Notes under the pieces: generated by a model | The model's input: the letters and a program-made list of their open reading frames with translations, nothing else | Database searches by the model: none | What the model was told of the DNA's origin: nothing | Part shown: positions 7,687-17,218 of the stretch, one piece after another | How positions within the stretch are numbered: position 1 is the stretch's first letter | How the letters are laid out: the number at the start of each line of letters is the position of its first letter | Made by a program: the position numbers and the translations under genes | NCBI GenBank assembly: GCA_016125425.1 | Contig: WGLT01000012.1 | Span: 205,003-269,002 of the forward strand | Direction of reading: 5' to 3' | DNA length: 64,000 nucleotides | Source: Alphaproteobacteria bacterium | GTDB taxonomy: Bacteria > Pseudomonadota > Alphaproteobacteria > Caulobacterales > Parvularculaceae

Positions 7687-9084
7687 TCACAGTTTGCGCC
7701 GCCATTCGGCGATTTGCGCCCGCACATTTTCAGGCGCGGCGCCGCCATAGGACGTGCGTGAGGCGACGGACGCGTCGATCGACAGCACCGAAAAGACGTC
7801 TTCGGTGATGCGCGGTTCGACGGACTGCATCGCTTCAAGGGATAATTCGTCGAGTCGCTCGCCGCGCTTTTCGGCGAGAGCGACGATCGCGCCGGTCGCG
7901 TGATGCGCCTCGCGAAACGGCATGCCGAGCGCGCGCACGAGCCAGTCGGCGAGATCGGTCGCGGTCGAATAGCCGCGCATCGCGGCGGCGCGCATGGCGT
8001 CCTTGTTCATCGTCAGATCGCCGATCATGCCGGTCATCGCCGCGAGCGCGAGGGCGAGATCGTCAAAGGCTGCGAAGGTCGCCGCCTTGTCGTCCTGCAT
8101 GTCCTTCGAATAGGCGAGCGGCAGGCCTTTCATCACCAATAGCAGCGCGTTGAATGCGCCGGCGACGCGTCCGACCTTGGCGCGGCAAAGTTCGGCCGCG
8201 TCCGGATTTCTCTTTTGCGGCATGATCGACGAGCCGGTCGAAAAGGCGTCCGACAGCGCGGCGAAGCCGAAATGCGGCGATGTCCACAGCACGATTTCTT
8301 CCGCAAGCCGCGAGAGATGGGCGGCGCAGATGGAGGCGGCCGCGAGGGCTTCGAGCGCAAAGTCGCGCGAGGAAACGGCGTCGAGCGAATTCGCCATGGG
8401 CCGGGCGAAACCGAGCGCTTTGGCCGTCGCCTCGCGGTCGATGGGGTAGGGCGTGCCGGCGAGCGCGGCCGCGCCGAGAGGCGATTCATTCATGCGCGCG
8501 CGCGCGTCTTCGAACCGCGCGCGGTCGCGCGAGAACATCTCCACGTAAGCGAGGAAATGATGGCCGAGCGTGACCGGCTGGGCGATCTGGAGATGCGTGT
8601 AGCCGGGCGTCACCCAATCCGCATGCGTGTCCGCCTTGTCGACAAGCGCCGTCATCAGATCGGACAGCGCCTTGGCGCATTCCTCGCAGGCGCGGCGCGT
8701 CCAGAGCCGGAAATCGGTCGCGACCTGATCATTGCGCGAGCGGGCGGTGTGAAGCCGCGAAGCGGGCTCGCCGACGAGGTCTTTCAGCCGCGCCTCGATA
8801 TTGAGATGAATGTCTTCGAGGGCGTGCGAGAATTTGAATTCGCCGTTTTCGATCTCCCTGGCGATTTGATCGAGACCGCGCGCGATCGCATCGGCGTCGT
8901 CGCGCGAAATGATCTTTTGCGCAGCGAGCATGGCGGCGTGCGCTTTCGAGCCGGCGATGTCTTCTCGCCAGAGTCTTTTGTCGACGTCGATCGAGGCGTT
9001 GATTTCGCCCATGATCGCGGCGGGGCCCGCGGCGAATCGCCCGCCCCACATTTTGTTTTTGTCGTTTTTGTTCTTATCTGACAT
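7687..9084 (-). CDS. argH: Argininosuccinate lyase
   Basis: Cleaves argininosuccinate to arginine and fumarate, the final step of arginine synthesis; cytoplasmic homotetramer. The family signature [12 protein letters not shown] is present near residue 275, with [17 protein letters not shown] near 110 and [13 protein letters not shown] near 155. The start is set at ATG 9084 ([17 protein letters not shown]) rather than the TTG at 9102 in the track, giving 465 residues, the usual length. It is divergent from the TlpA-like gene with only 31 bases between the two starts, so their promoters must overlap the opposite coding region or each other. Confidence 0.96.
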   Translation of the reverse strand: MSDKNKNDKNKMWGGRFAAGPAAIMGEINASIDVDKRLWREDIAGSKAHAAMLAAQKIISRDDADAIARGLDQIAREIENGEFKFSHALEDIHLNIEARLKDLVGEPASRLHTARSRNDQVATDFRLWTRRACEECAKALSDLMTALVDKADTHADWVTPGYTHLQIAQPVTLGHHFLAYVEMFSRDRARFEDARARMNESPLGAAALAGTPYPIDREATAKALGFARPMANSLDAVSSRDFALEALAAASICAAHLSRLAEEIVLWTSPHFGFAALSDAFSTGSSIMPQKRNPDAAELCRAKVGRVAGAFNALLLVMKGLPLAYSKDMQDDKAATFAAFDDLALALAAMTGMIGDLTMNKDAMRAAAMRGYSTATDLADWLVRALGMPFREAHHATGAIVALAEKRGERLDELSLEAMQSVEPRITEDVFSVLSIDASVASRTSYGGAAPENVRAQIAEWRRKL

Positions 9085-9115
9085 GCCGTCGGTCTCGACC
9101 AAGGAGGAACGAGGA

Positions 9116-9724
9116 ATGGGCGCGCTGAAATCCCCGAGGCTGTGGCTGTTCGTTTGGGGCGGGCTCGGCGCGCTGGCCGTCCTCTACGTTATCTTCGCGG
9201 CCAGCGTCCAGCCGCACAAGACCGGGAGCGCCGGCCGGCTTCACGATCCTGCCCTTGTGACCGGCGCCATGTCGAAATTCGAATATTCGGTGTCCGGCGT
9301 CAAAGCGCCGGACAATGCGTTTCAGGACGGGAGCGGGACCGCGAGCCTCGACGGCTTCAAGGGCAAGGTCATTCTGGTCAATTTCTGGGCGACCTGGTGC
9401 GCGCCCTGCGTCAAGGAGCTGCCCTCGCTCGACGCGCTGGAGAAAAAGCTCGGCGGAAAGGATTTTCAGGTCGTCGCCATCGCCGCCGATCCGCGCGGTG
9501 CCGACAAGGCGGCGGATTTTCTCGCCAAGCTCGGCGTCCGGAATCTCGGCCATTACGCCGATCCGACGCTCCGGCTCGCCAGCGCCGTCGGCGGCGCGAC
9601 CGTATTGCCGCTCACCATCCTCTATGATCGCGACGGGCGTGAAATCGGCCGTTTGAGAGGCGATGCGGACTGGACGAGCGCGGAAGCGGAGCGTCTCATC
9701 AAAGCGGCGATTGATCGCGATTGA
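9116..9724 (+). CDS. tlpA: TlpA-family membrane-anchored thioredoxin
   Basis: A periplasmic thiol-disulfide oxidoreductase of 202 residues. An N-terminal anchor ([20 protein letters not shown]) is followed by a linker and a thioredoxin fold with active site [15 protein letters not shown] (CAPC near residue 98) and the cis-Pro region [13 protein letters not shown]. TlpA-type proteins reduce cofactor-assembly partners such as cytochrome oxidase copper chaperones. The start ATG 9116 follows AAGGAGG and replaces the longer track ORF, whose first 69 codons lie inside argH. Its placement divergent from argH is common in alphaproteobacteria. Confidence 0.88.
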   Translation: MGALKSPRLWLFVWGGLGALAVLYVIFAASVQPHKTGSAGRLHDPALVTGAMSKFEYSVSGVKAPDNAFQDGSGTASLDGFKGKVILVNFWATWCAPCVKELPSLDALEKKLGGKDFQVVAIAADPRGADKAADFLAKLGVRNLGHYADPTLRLASAVGGATVLPLTILYDRDGREIGRLRGDADWTSAEAERLIKAAIDRD

Positions 9725-9810
9725 CTTGCCTCCGGCGGTCAAACGGGCGAAGACGGCTTTCGCCGCGGGCGCGGGGCGCGTCGCGCGAGGCTGATCTGGG
9801 GAGCACAATC

Positions 9811-11499
9811 ATGCGCATGAAACTGATCCTGCTCGCGGGCGTCGCCGCGATGACGATGGCCGGCTGCGGCAAGAAAGAGGCTGCGGGGAGCGCGCCGGCG
9901 GCCAAGACCGCAGCCGCCGACGTTCAGGGCGCGTCTCCGCTCGACCAGCCGTTCCGGCTCGCCGACGCCAAAGCGGCCGATGTCGACGCGCTGATCGCGC
10001 TCATCGGCGACAAGGCGAAGGTCACCTATGACAGCAAGGCGTTCGATCAAAAGCTCGGCGCGACCGTGCTGACGAATGTGCGGATCGAAGACCGGGCATT
10101 CGACAGGGCGATCAAGGCGCAGGGCGTCTCGATCGACCGGGCCGAGCTTTACGGCGTCGACATGGATGCGATCAACAAGGTCAAGACCGGAACATCCGCG
10201 CCCGACGCGCCGTTTGAGAAAATCTTCGACCAGGTGCGGCTATTCGGGATCAAGCCCGATGCGGAAGACGACGGCGGAAAGGTGACGATCGGCGCGCTCG
10301 AAGTCGATACGCTCCAAATTCGCGACGGCGGCGTTCCGGACAAGGAAGGCGAGGCGGGCAATGTCGCGCGCGCTTTCAATGCGTTTTCGCTCGGCGGGCT
10401 TTATTTCAAGGATATCGAAGCGACCAAGCCGGAGAGCAGCGATAATCCGGCCGGCGGCGCCAATATGTTCAAGGCCGCAGATCTTCGTCTCGTCGGTCTC
10501 GGCGGCGGCAAGCTCGCCGCGATCATCGCCAAGGACGCGGAATATTCGCTCGCGCGTTCGGCGGCGGCGCGCGCGGAGATGGCGCAGAAAATGGGCCCCG
10601 CCGGCGCGCTGCTCACCGGTCCGCTGGCCGGCCTTATCGCGCCCGACAATGCGCGCGTGACGCTGAAATCCTTCACATGGAAAGGCGTCGATCTGTCCGG
10701 GCTCATGGCATACGGCCTCAAAGGCGAAGAGCCGCCGATCACCGCGAAAAATCTCATCGATCTCGGCGTTATCCGGATGACGGACGCCCAGTCTTACATT
10801 TCCGGCCGCAAGGCGTGCCACACCGACGAAACCGCGGTGACGGCCATGCAGTTCACCTGGCTCGCGCCTTCGAAAATCCACATGGAGCAGAAGGGCGGCG
10901 ATTGCGACTACACCGCTTATGTCGATCCGAGCCAAGATAAGACGATCGCCGCGCTCAAGGCCCATGGCCTCGATCGCGTGACGGGTCTTGGCGGCGTTGT
11001 CGACTGGACGTGGGACACATCCAAAGGGAACGCCGGATTGAGCATGGAAGGCGGCGGAAAGACTTTCGCCGAGTTTTCGATGTCGCTCGATCTCATCGGG
11101 ATGGATCTGGCGAAGATCAAGGCGGCGAATGACGCGGGCGAAAAGGACGCCGCCGCGAAGATCGGCGCCTTCAAGGGTTTCGACATGAAGCTCGTCGATC
11201 ACAATCTGCTCGATGCGATCTACGATCTCGCGGCGCTGCAAATGGGCGGTTCGGCGGCCGATCTGAAGCAGTCGACGCCCGCCATGGTGCGCCTGTCGGG
11301 CGCGCAGGCCGCGAGCATGTTTCCCGAAGCGAAGGACTATGTGAATGCAATCGCCGATTTCCTCGGCGAGGGCGGCTCGCTCGAAATCACGGCGCAGCCG
11401 AAACAGCCGGTGTCGCTGGAGACAATCGAAGCGGAAGGCGAGAAAGGTCCGCAGGGCTTGCCGAAGCTGCTCAATCTCAAAGTGACGCGCAAGAAATAG
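9811..11499 (+). CDS. Large orphan lipoprotein, function unknown
   Basis: 562 residues from ATG 9811. The signal sequence MRMKLILLAGVAAMTMAGC gives a lipobox MAGC, with GKK after the Cys and no Asp at +2, so it is probably sorted to the outer membrane. The remainder is a repetitive alpha/beta sequence with many segments such as TVLTNVRIED, TIGALEVDTLQIRDGG and ARVTLKSFTWKGVDLSG. These suggest extended beta structure like AsmA/DUF945-type lipid-handling or envelope proteins, but no family is recognised with confidence. Two internal Cys occur (KACHTDE, KGGDCDY). It stands alone between tlpA and the convergent kynU. Confidence 0.7.
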   Translation: MRMKLILLAGVAAMTMAGCGKKEAAGSAPAAKTAAADVQGASPLDQPFRLADAKAADVDALIALIGDKAKVTYDSKAFDQKLGATVLTNVRIEDRAFDRAIKAQGVSIDRAELYGVDMDAINKVKTGTSAPDAPFEKIFDQVRLFGIKPDAEDDGGKVTIGALEVDTLQIRDGGVPDKEGEAGNVARAFNAFSLGGLYFKDIEATKPESSDNPAGGANMFKAADLRLVGLGGGKLAAIIAKDAEYSLARSAAARAEMAQKMGPAGALLTGPLAGLIAPDNARVTLKSFTWKGVDLSGLMAYGLKGEEPPITAKNLIDLGVIRMTDAQSYISGRKACHTDETAVTAMQFTWLAPSKIHMEQKGGDCDYTAYVDPSQDKTIAALKAHGLDRVTGLGGVVDWTWDTSKGNAGLSMEGGGKTFAEFSMSLDLIGMDLAKIKAANDAGEKDAAAKIGAFKGFDMKLVDHNLLDAIYDLAALQMGGSAADLKQSTPAMVRLSGAQAASMFPEAKDYVNAIADFLGEGGSLEITAQPKQPVSLETIEAEGEKGPQGLPKLLNLKVTRKK

Positions 11500-11501
11500 G
11501 T

Positions 11502-12707
11502 TCAGGTGACGGCGCCGCGCCGGGCGTACTCCGGCGCGCGCCATGCTTCGCTTTTGAGCACTTCGGCGAACGCCTCGGCTGCTTCGAAAACATCCGAATA
11601 GGAAAGAAAGAGCGGCGAGAAGCCAAATCGCATCAGATTTGGCGCGCGGAAATCGCCGATGACGCCGCGCGCAATCAACGCCTGCATGATCGGAAAACCG
11701 TTTTCATGCACAAAGGCGATCTGTCCGCCGCGGCGCATGCCAGCCGGCGGGGAAATCGTTTCAAGTCCGAGCGGCTCGCAAATGTCGAGAAAGAGATCGC
11801 CTAGAGCGCGCGCCTTGGCTTCGAGCGTCGGCGGCGCGACGCCTTCGAAGAGATCGAGCGCGGCGTCAAGCGCGGAAAGCGAAAGAACGGGCGGCGTGCC
11901 GGAGGCGAAGCGCGCCGCGTCGGGCGCCGGCCGATAGTCGGTCGAAAAATCGAAAGGCGAGGCGTGTCCCATCCAGCCCGAGAGCGGCTGGGAGAGTGTC
12001 GCCGCCGCTTCGCGCGCGATATAAGCGAAGGCGGGAGCGCCCGGTCCGCCATTCAGGAATTTGTAGCCGCAGCCGACGGCGAAGCGCGCGCCGTTGCGAC
12101 GCAAATCGACGTTGATGAGCCCGGTCGCGTGGCTGAGGTCCCAGATGACTTCCGCGCCCTTGGCGCTCGCTTCCTTTTCGACCGCGCGCATATCGGCGAC
12201 GGCGCCGGATCGATAACTGACGAGGCTGCGAACGAGAACGTCGACGCCTGAAGGGATGGCCGGGGTCTTCAGGCGCACAAGCCGCGCGCCGGCGAGACCG
12301 GCGAGGCCTTCGAGAATATAGCCGTCGGTCGGAAACTCGTCGGCGTCGACGGCCAGAACAGGCGCGCGCCGGCGCGCGATCAAGGCGGATGCGATCTTGA
12401 AGAGATTGACCGAAACGGAGTCGGCGACAATGACTTCGCCAGTGTTTGCGCCGATGAGGCGGGCGATCTTGTCGCCCGCGCGTTTCGGCATATCAAACCA
12501 GCCGGCGTCGTTCCATGAGCGGATGAGTCCCGCGCGCCACTCTATGTCGGCGGTTTGCTGCAAGCGGGCGAGCGCGCGCCGCGGCGGCGGTCCGAGGGAA
12601 TTGCCGTCGAGATAGATGACGCCGGCGGGCAGATCGAATTCGCCGCGAAATTGCGCCAGCGGATCAACAGCGTCGAGCTTTGCGGCGTCTTTGCGCGTTG
12701 CGGCCAT
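11502..12707 (-). CDS. kynU: Kynureninase
   Basis: PLP enzyme converting kynurenine to anthranilate (or 3-hydroxykynurenine to 3-hydroxyanthranilate) in tryptophan breakdown. 401 residues, family length. Motifs seen are IYLDGNSLGPPPR near the N-terminus, WDLSHATGLINVDLR with the PLP-binding Asp region, and the PLP lysine in GCGYKFLNGGPGAPAF (near residue 228). It is the last gene of the run MAPEG-tag-KASIII-kynU, starting 8 bases after the synthase stop. No other kynurenine-pathway gene is in the window. Confidence 0.94.
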   Translation of the reverse strand: MAATRKDAAKLDAVDPLAQFRGEFDLPAGVIYLDGNSLGPPPRRALARLQQTADIEWRAGLIRSWNDAGWFDMPKRAGDKIARLIGANTGEVIVADSVSVNLFKIASALIARRRAPVLAVDADEFPTDGYILEGLAGLAGARLVRLKTPAIPSGVDVLVRSLVSYRSGAVADMRAVEKEASAKGAEVIWDLSHATGLINVDLRRNGARFAVGCGYKFLNGGPGAPAFAYIAREAAATLSQPLSGWMGHASPFDFSTDYRPAPDAARFASGTPPVLSLSALDAALDLFEGVAPPTLEAKARALGDLFLDICEPLGLETISPPAGMRRGGQIAFVHENGFPIMQALIARGVIGDFRAPNLMRFGFSPLFLSYSDVFEAAEAFAEVLKSEAWRAPEYARRGAVT

Positions 12708-12715
12708 GCCGGACC

Positions 12716-13873
12716 TCAGGCGGTCTTCCGGATGACGACGGAGCCCGCCGAATAGCCCGCGCCGAAGCCTGAAATGACGCCGATATCGCCGATTTTCAGA
12801 TCGCTGCGATATTTGTGAAAGGCGATGATCGAACCCGCCGACGAGGTGTTGGCGTATTCGTCGAGCACGACCGGCGCCTCCTCGCGCGTCGCGTCGCGCC
12901 CGAGGACTTTCCGCGCAATGAATTCGTTCATGGCGAGGTTCGCCTGATGCAGCCAGAACCGTCTGACGTCGCCGGGCGCGACGCCGAGTTCGTCGAGGTG
13001 GCCGAGGATCATGTCGCCGACCATGGGCACGACATCCTTGAACACCTTGCGCCCCTGCTGGACGAAGAGCTTGTCGGTGAAGGGCGCGCTTTGCGGATCG
13101 GCCGCCTCGCCGGTCTCTCGCTCGCAGCGATTGATGAAGCCCGCATTGTTGCGGATATTGTTCGAGAACTGCGTTTTGAGCCTGGCGCCGAGAATCTCAT
13201 AGGCCTCGCCGCGCGGCGCGCCGTCGGCGCGTTCGAGAATGACAGCGGTCGCGACATCGCCGAAAATGAAATGGCTGTCGCGGTCGCGGAAATTCAGATG
13301 CGCCGAACAGATTTCCGGATTGACCATCAATATGCGCCGCGCGCCGCTGCGGATGAGCCCTGCGCCGGTCTCGACGCCGAAGACGGCGGAGGCGCAGGCG
13401 ACATTCATGTCGAAGGCGAAGCCTTCGATCCCCAGCGCGTGCTGGATTTCGACCGCCATCGCCGGATAGGCGCGCTGCATGTTCGAGGCGGCGCAGATAA
13501 CGCCGTCAATGTCGCGCGCGTCGAGATCGGCCGCTTTCATCGCGTCGCGCGCGGCGGCGACGGCGATTTCGGCGAGGATGGAGATCTCATCGTTCGAACG
13601 CGCGCGAAAACGCGGCGTCATGCGTTCGATGTCGAGAACCCCTTCCTTGTCCATCACATAGCGCGACTTGATGCCCGACGCCTTTTCGATGAATTCGGCC
13701 GAAGAGGGCTGCAAGGGCGCGGTCGCGCCCGATTCGATCTCACGGGCGTGCGCCGCGTTGTAGCGATCGACGAACGCGTTGAAGGCGGCGACCAGCTCGT
13801 CGTTCGAAATCGCATGCGGGGGCGTGAAGAGGCCGGTCGCGATAATGCGCACATCGGGTTTTGTGACGGCCAT
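12716..13873 (-). CDS. Beta-ketoacyl-ACP synthase III-like enzyme
   Basis: A condensing enzyme of the FabH/thiolase fold, 385 residues and so longer than housekeeping FabH (about 320). The catalytic triad is visible: Cys in MNVACASAVFGVETG (about 150), His in FWLHQANLAMNEF (about 305) and Asn in LDEYANTSSAGSI (about 340). An insert near residues 35-70 accounts for the extra length. It may start fatty acids or a special acyl chain. It sits 3 bases after tag and 8 before kynU, so it is cotranscribed with them. Confidence 0.85.
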   Translation of the reverse strand: MAVTKPDVRIIATGLFTPPHAISNDELVAAFNAFVDRYNAAHAREIESGATAPLQPSSAEFIEKASGIKSRYVMDKEGVLDIERMTPRFRARSNDEISILAEIAVAAARDAMKAADLDARDIDGVICAASNMQRAYPAMAVEIQHALGIEGFAFDMNVACASAVFGVETGAGLIRSGARRILMVNPEICSAHLNFRDRDSHFIFGDVATAVILERADGAPRGEAYEILGARLKTQFSNNIRNNAGFINRCERETGEAADPQSAPFTDKLFVQQGRKVFKDVVPMVGDMILGHLDELGVAPGDVRRFWLHQANLAMNEFIARKVLGRDATREEAPVVLDEYANTSSAGSIIAFHKYRSDLKIGDIGVISGFGAGYSAGSVVIRKTA

Positions 13874-13876
13874 GGC

Positions 13877-14530
13877 TCAGGCTTTCTTGCGGCTTGACGG
13901 CTTGGCAGCTTGCGCCGCCCGGCGGGCCGTCGCAATCGGCCGGGCGAGTTTTTGCACGGCCTTGTGGCGCGGACAGCGCAGTTCGTGATCGTTCGCCATC
14001 CCCGTCGCCTGCATGAAGGCGTAGACGATGACCGGCCCGCAGAATTTGAAGCCGAGGCTCTTCAGCGCCTTCGCCGCCGCCTCGCTTTCCCTGGTTTTGG
14101 CCGGCGCGGATTTGTGGTTGGCGAGATTGCGCACGATCGGCCGCCCGTCGACGAAGCCCCACAGGAGGCCCGAAAATCCTTCGGGTCGCGTCTCCATCAC
14201 TTTCAGAAAGGCCTTCGCATTGCCGATCGCCGCCTCGATCTTGGTCCGAGAGCGGATGATGCCGTCATCCCGCAAAAGTCTTTCGACTTTTTTCGGCGTG
14301 TAACGCGCGATCCTTTCAGGGTCGAAGCCGTCAAAGGCCCGGCGGAAATTCTCCCGCTTGTAGAGAATCGTCCGCCAGGAGAGCCCCGCCTGAAAGCCGT
14401 CGAGAATGAGTTTTTCGAACAGAGCGCGGTCGTCATATTCCGGCACGCCCCACTCCTCGTCGTGATAGCGACGATAAAGAACGTCATCCGGCGGCGCCCA
14501 GGCGCAGGCTGTGTCGGCTTGTCCGGTCAT
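13877..14530 (-). CDS. tag: DNA-3-methyladenine glycosylase I
   Basis: Base-excision repair enzyme removing 3-methyladenine. 217 residues. The N-terminal CAWAPPDDVLYRRYHDEEWG and FEKLILDGFQAGLSWRTIL are diagnostic. The zinc ligands of the family are all visible: Cys and His near the N-terminus, and HELRC (H-x3-C) near residue 185. An Ala/Arg/Lys-rich tail follows. Its ATG overlaps the MAPEG stop (TGATG), implying translational coupling. Confidence 0.94.
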   Translation of the reverse strand: MTGQADTACAWAPPDDVLYRRYHDEEWGVPEYDDRALFEKLILDGFQAGLSWRTILYKRENFRRAFDGFDPERIARYTPKKVERLLRDDGIIRSRTKIEAAIGNAKAFLKVMETRPEGFSGLLWGFVDGRPIVRNLANHKSAPAKTRESEAAAKALKSLGFKFCGPVIVYAFMQATGMANDHELRCPRHKAVQKLARPIATARRAAQAAKPSSRKKA

Positions 14531-14940
14531 CAGATCACATGAAAGAGCGCGAGCAGCCAGTAGATCTCGATGGCGACCTGCACGACGAAAAAGGCGAAAC
14601 GGACCGTCACTGCGTTGGCGCTTGTCGATGCAAGATGCGTCAGCGATTGCAGGATGCGCGCGCCGAGAAAATAATAGGCGAGACCGTCCGTGATCGCCGT
14701 CTGGCTGGTCGCGATCGCGTAGAGAAGAATGACGCCGGCTATGGGCAGATTTTCATAGCAATTGGCGTGCGCGCGCGTCAGCCTTTGCGGATAGCCGGAG
14801 ACGTCATCGCCGAGCGGGCTGAAGGCGTTCGCTTTTTTCTTGCCCGTCATCACCGCGGAAGTCCGGTAGATCGCGAGCAAAAGCAGCAGGAAAATGGTCC
14901 AGGACGCAAAACCGAGCAGGGCGCACGCAGTCGCAGTCAT
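14530..14940 (-). CDS. MAPEG-family membrane protein
   Basis: 136 residues with four predicted membrane helices, e.g. ALLGFASWTIFLLLLLAIY at the start and FAFFVVQVAIEIYWLLALF at the end. The sequence RLTRAHANCYENLPIAGVILLY matches the RxxRAHxNxxE glutathione-binding signature of MAPEG (microsomal glutathione transferase/eicosanoid) proteins. It heads the minus-strand operon with tag, the ketoacyl synthase and kynU. Bacterial members are probably detoxifying transferases; substrate unknown. Confidence 0.85.
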   Translation of the reverse strand: MTATACALLGFASWTIFLLLLLAIYRTSAVMTGKKKANAFSPLGDDVSGYPQRLTRAHANCYENLPIAGVILLYAIATSQTAITDGLAYYFLGARILQSLTHLASTSANAVTVRFAFFVVQVAIEIYWLLALFHVI

Positions 14941-14970
14941 TGTTCCCTCCGGGATTATTGCGGGCCGAGC

Positions 14971-15804
14971 CTAGACGCGTTCGAGATAGGCGGGAACATG
15001 GATCTGCACAGGCTCGCCTCCGGCGGACAAGGCCGCGCCCGCTTCTTTGGCGCCCGCGAGCCTGTCGAGCCGCACCAGCGCAAGGCCCGCGCCCTTCGCG
15101 CCGGACAGAACTTCGCCGATGATCGTTTCGCCCGCGCGGATTTCAGCGCCCCTGGCGGGCGGCGCGGCGGCGAGAACAAGCTGTAAAGTCCGTTTGCGGA
15201 TTTCGCCCTTGCGTTTCATCCGGCTTGTGACTTCCTGCCCGACAAAGCAGCCTTTCCTGTAGCTGACGCCGTTCAACGCGTCGTAATTGACGTCGAGCAG
15301 GAAAACCTCGTCCGAACCGAAATCCGCGCCGAATTCGGGAACGCCGAGCGCGAGGCGGCGCGCGTCGTAATCGGCGTCGCTCGCATCGGCGATGCTTTCG
15401 ATCGCCGCGCGCGGGCCGATCAGCCTCCGGCCCAGCGCGGAAAGCCGCGGATCGGGGAAAGCGAGGACGCCTTCGGCGGCGCCGGTCTCCTCCCCGTCAA
15501 GCGCGGCGGCGACGGCCCAGTCCCCGAGATTCTCGATCGTCGCTTTCGCGCGCAGACGGTACATGGAGAGCCGTTTGACGAAGGCCTCGGCGGCGTCGGC
15601 GCGAATGTCGAAATAGAATCCGTCGTCGCGCGCCGCGATCATGAAGTCGAAGAGGATCTTTCCCTGCGGCGTCAAAAGCGCGGCGAAGACCGCCCCGCCC
15701 GCGGCGGGAGGGGTCTGCGTGATCACGCCGTCGAGAAAGCCCCGCGCCTCGGGGCCCCGGACGGCGATGACCGCGCGCGAGGCGAGAAGAGCTGTTTTGG
15801 CCAT
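14971..15804 (-). CDS. ygfZ: YgfZ/GcvT-like folate-binding protein
   Basis: A tetrahydrofolate-binding protein needed for upkeep of certain Fe-S enzymes. The signature KGCFVGQEVTSRM (around residue 190) is the K-G-C-x-G-Q-E motif of YgfZ/IBA57. The start at ATG 15804 (MAKTALLASRAVIAV) gives 277 residues; the 44 extra residues in the track run into the divergent dihydroorotase promoter and are not conserved in type. Confidence 0.93.
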   Translation of the reverse strand: MAKTALLASRAVIAVRGPEARGFLDGVITQTPPAAGGAVFAALLTPQGKILFDFMIAARDDGFYFDIRADAAEAFVKRLSMYRLRAKATIENLGDWAVAAALDGEETGAAEGVLAFPDPRLSALGRRLIGPRAAIESIADASDADYDARRLALGVPEFGADFGSDEVFLLDVNYDALNGVSYRKGCFVGQEVTSRMKRKGEIRKRTLQLVLAAAPPARGAEIRAGETIIGEVLSGAKGAGLALVRLDRLAGAKEAGAALSAGGEPVQIHVPAYLERV

Positions 15805-15889
15805 GGGCTGCGGATGTAGGCCCGGGAAAAAGACTTGCCAAGGCCGGAAGGTTTGCCGTCCGCCATAAGGCGCCCTAGAACTCGCGGCC

Positions 15890-17218
15890 ATGGCCGAAAC
15901 CTTCGATCTCATTCTGAAAGGCGGAACCGTCGTCAATCATGACGGCGAGGGGCTCCGCGACGTGGGCGTGCGCGCGGGGCGCGTGGCCGCCATCGGCTCG
16001 CTTGCGGGCGCGTCCGCGGGCGATGTCGTCGATTGCGCGGGGCTTCACATTCTGCCGGGCGTCATCGACACCCAGGTGCATTTCCGCGAGCCGGGGCCGA
16101 CCCATAAGGAAGATCTCGAATCCGGCGGGCGCGCGGCGGTGCTCGGCGGCGTCACCGCGGTCTTTGAGATGCCGAACACCAATCCGCTGACGACGACGGC
16201 GGCGGCGATCGAAGACAAGCTGGCCCGCGCGAAAGACCGGATGCAATGCGACCACGCCTTCTATGTCGGCGCGACGCATGAGAATGCGCGGGATCTGCCC
16301 GAGCTTGAAAGATTGCCGGGCGTTTGCGGCGTCAAGATTTTCATGGGCGCCTCGACCGGCGACCTTCTGGTGCCGGACGATGACGGCGTGCGCGATGTGT
16401 TGCGGCATGGGCGCCGGCGCGTCGCCGTTCACTCCGAAGACGAATTCATGCTGCGCGAGGGTAAATCGCGCGCGCGTGCGGGCGACTGGACGTCGCATCC
16501 TGAAGCGCGCTCTGTCGAAGCGGCGGTCTCCTCGACGCGGCGGCTGTTGAAGCTCGCCTATGAAACCGGGCGGCGCATTCACGTGCTGCATGTGTCGACA
16601 GCGGATGAAATTCCGCTCCTCGCCGCGGCCAAGGATATCGCGACCGCCGAGGCGACGCCGCAACATCTCACGCTCGCCGCGCCCGACTGTTACGAGCGCC
16701 TTAAGGGCTATGCGCAGATGAATCCGCCGATCCGCGACGCGCGCCATCGCGAGGGATTGTGGGCGGGCCTTGCGGCCGGCGTCATCGACGTCATCGGCTC
16801 CGACCACGCGCCGCATTCGCGCGAGGAGAAGGAAAAAGCCTATCCCGCTTCGCCCTCCGGCATGCCGGGCGTGCAGACGCTGCTTCCGGTCATGCTCGAT
16901 CACGTCGCGGCGGGGCGGCTGACGCTTGCGAGGCTTGTCGATCTCGTCTGCCACGGGCCGAACCGGATTTTCGGCATTGCGCGGAAGGGCCGCCTCGCCG
17001 TCGGCTATGACGCCGACTTCACCATCGTCGATCTGAAGGCGCGGCGCGAAATCCGCAATGAAGACCAGGCGACGAAATCCGGCTGGACGCCGTTCCACGG
17101 CGTGACCGTCACGGGGTGGCCGAAAGGAACAATCATCCGTGGACGGATGGTTATGTGGGAAGACGAGATTCTCGGACTCGCCGCCGGCGAGCCCCTGCGT
17201 TTCCAGGAGGCGTTGTAG
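15890..17218 (+). CDS. pyrC: Dihydroorotase-like amidohydrolase
   Basis: 442 residues, cyclic-amidohydrolase fold of type I dihydroorotase/allantoinase. Seen are the N-terminal ILKGGTVVNHDGEG, the bridging lysine region GVKIFMGASTGDLLV, metal His in VHSED and LHVST, and the catalytic Asp in IGSDHAPHSREEK. The first metal-binding pair, normally HxH, reads DTQVHFREPG (codon CAG), so one metal ligand is Gln. This variant recurs in an alphaproteobacterial subfamily annotated as dihydroorotase; its true substrate is less certain than the name implies. Its stop codon overlaps the rfbC start. Confidence 0.82.
   Translation: MAETFDLILKGGTVVNHDGEGLRDVGVRAGRVAAIGSLAGASAGDVVDCAGLHILPGVIDTQVHFREPGPTHKEDLESGGRAAVLGGVTAVFEMPNTNPLTTTAAAIEDKLARAKDRMQCDHAFYVGATHENARDLPELERLPGVCGVKIFMGASTGDLLVPDDDGVRDVLRHGRRRVAVHSEDEFMLREGKSRARAGDWTSHPEARSVEAAVSSTRRLLKLAYETGRRIHVLHVSTADEIPLLAAAKDIATAEATPQHLTLAAPDCYERLKGYAQMNPPIRDARHREGLWAGLAAGVIDVIGSDHAPHSREEKEKAYPASPSGMPGVQTLLPVMLDHVAAGRLTLARLVDLVCHGPNRIFGIARKGRLAVGYDADFTIVDLKARREIRNEDQATKSGWTPFHGVTVTGWPKGTIIRGRMVMWEDEILGLAAGEPLRFQEAL

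Noticed and set aside
10240-11544. 434-residue minus-strand ORF
   Set aside because: Antisense to the large lipoprotein gene, which has a proper signal sequence and ribosome site.
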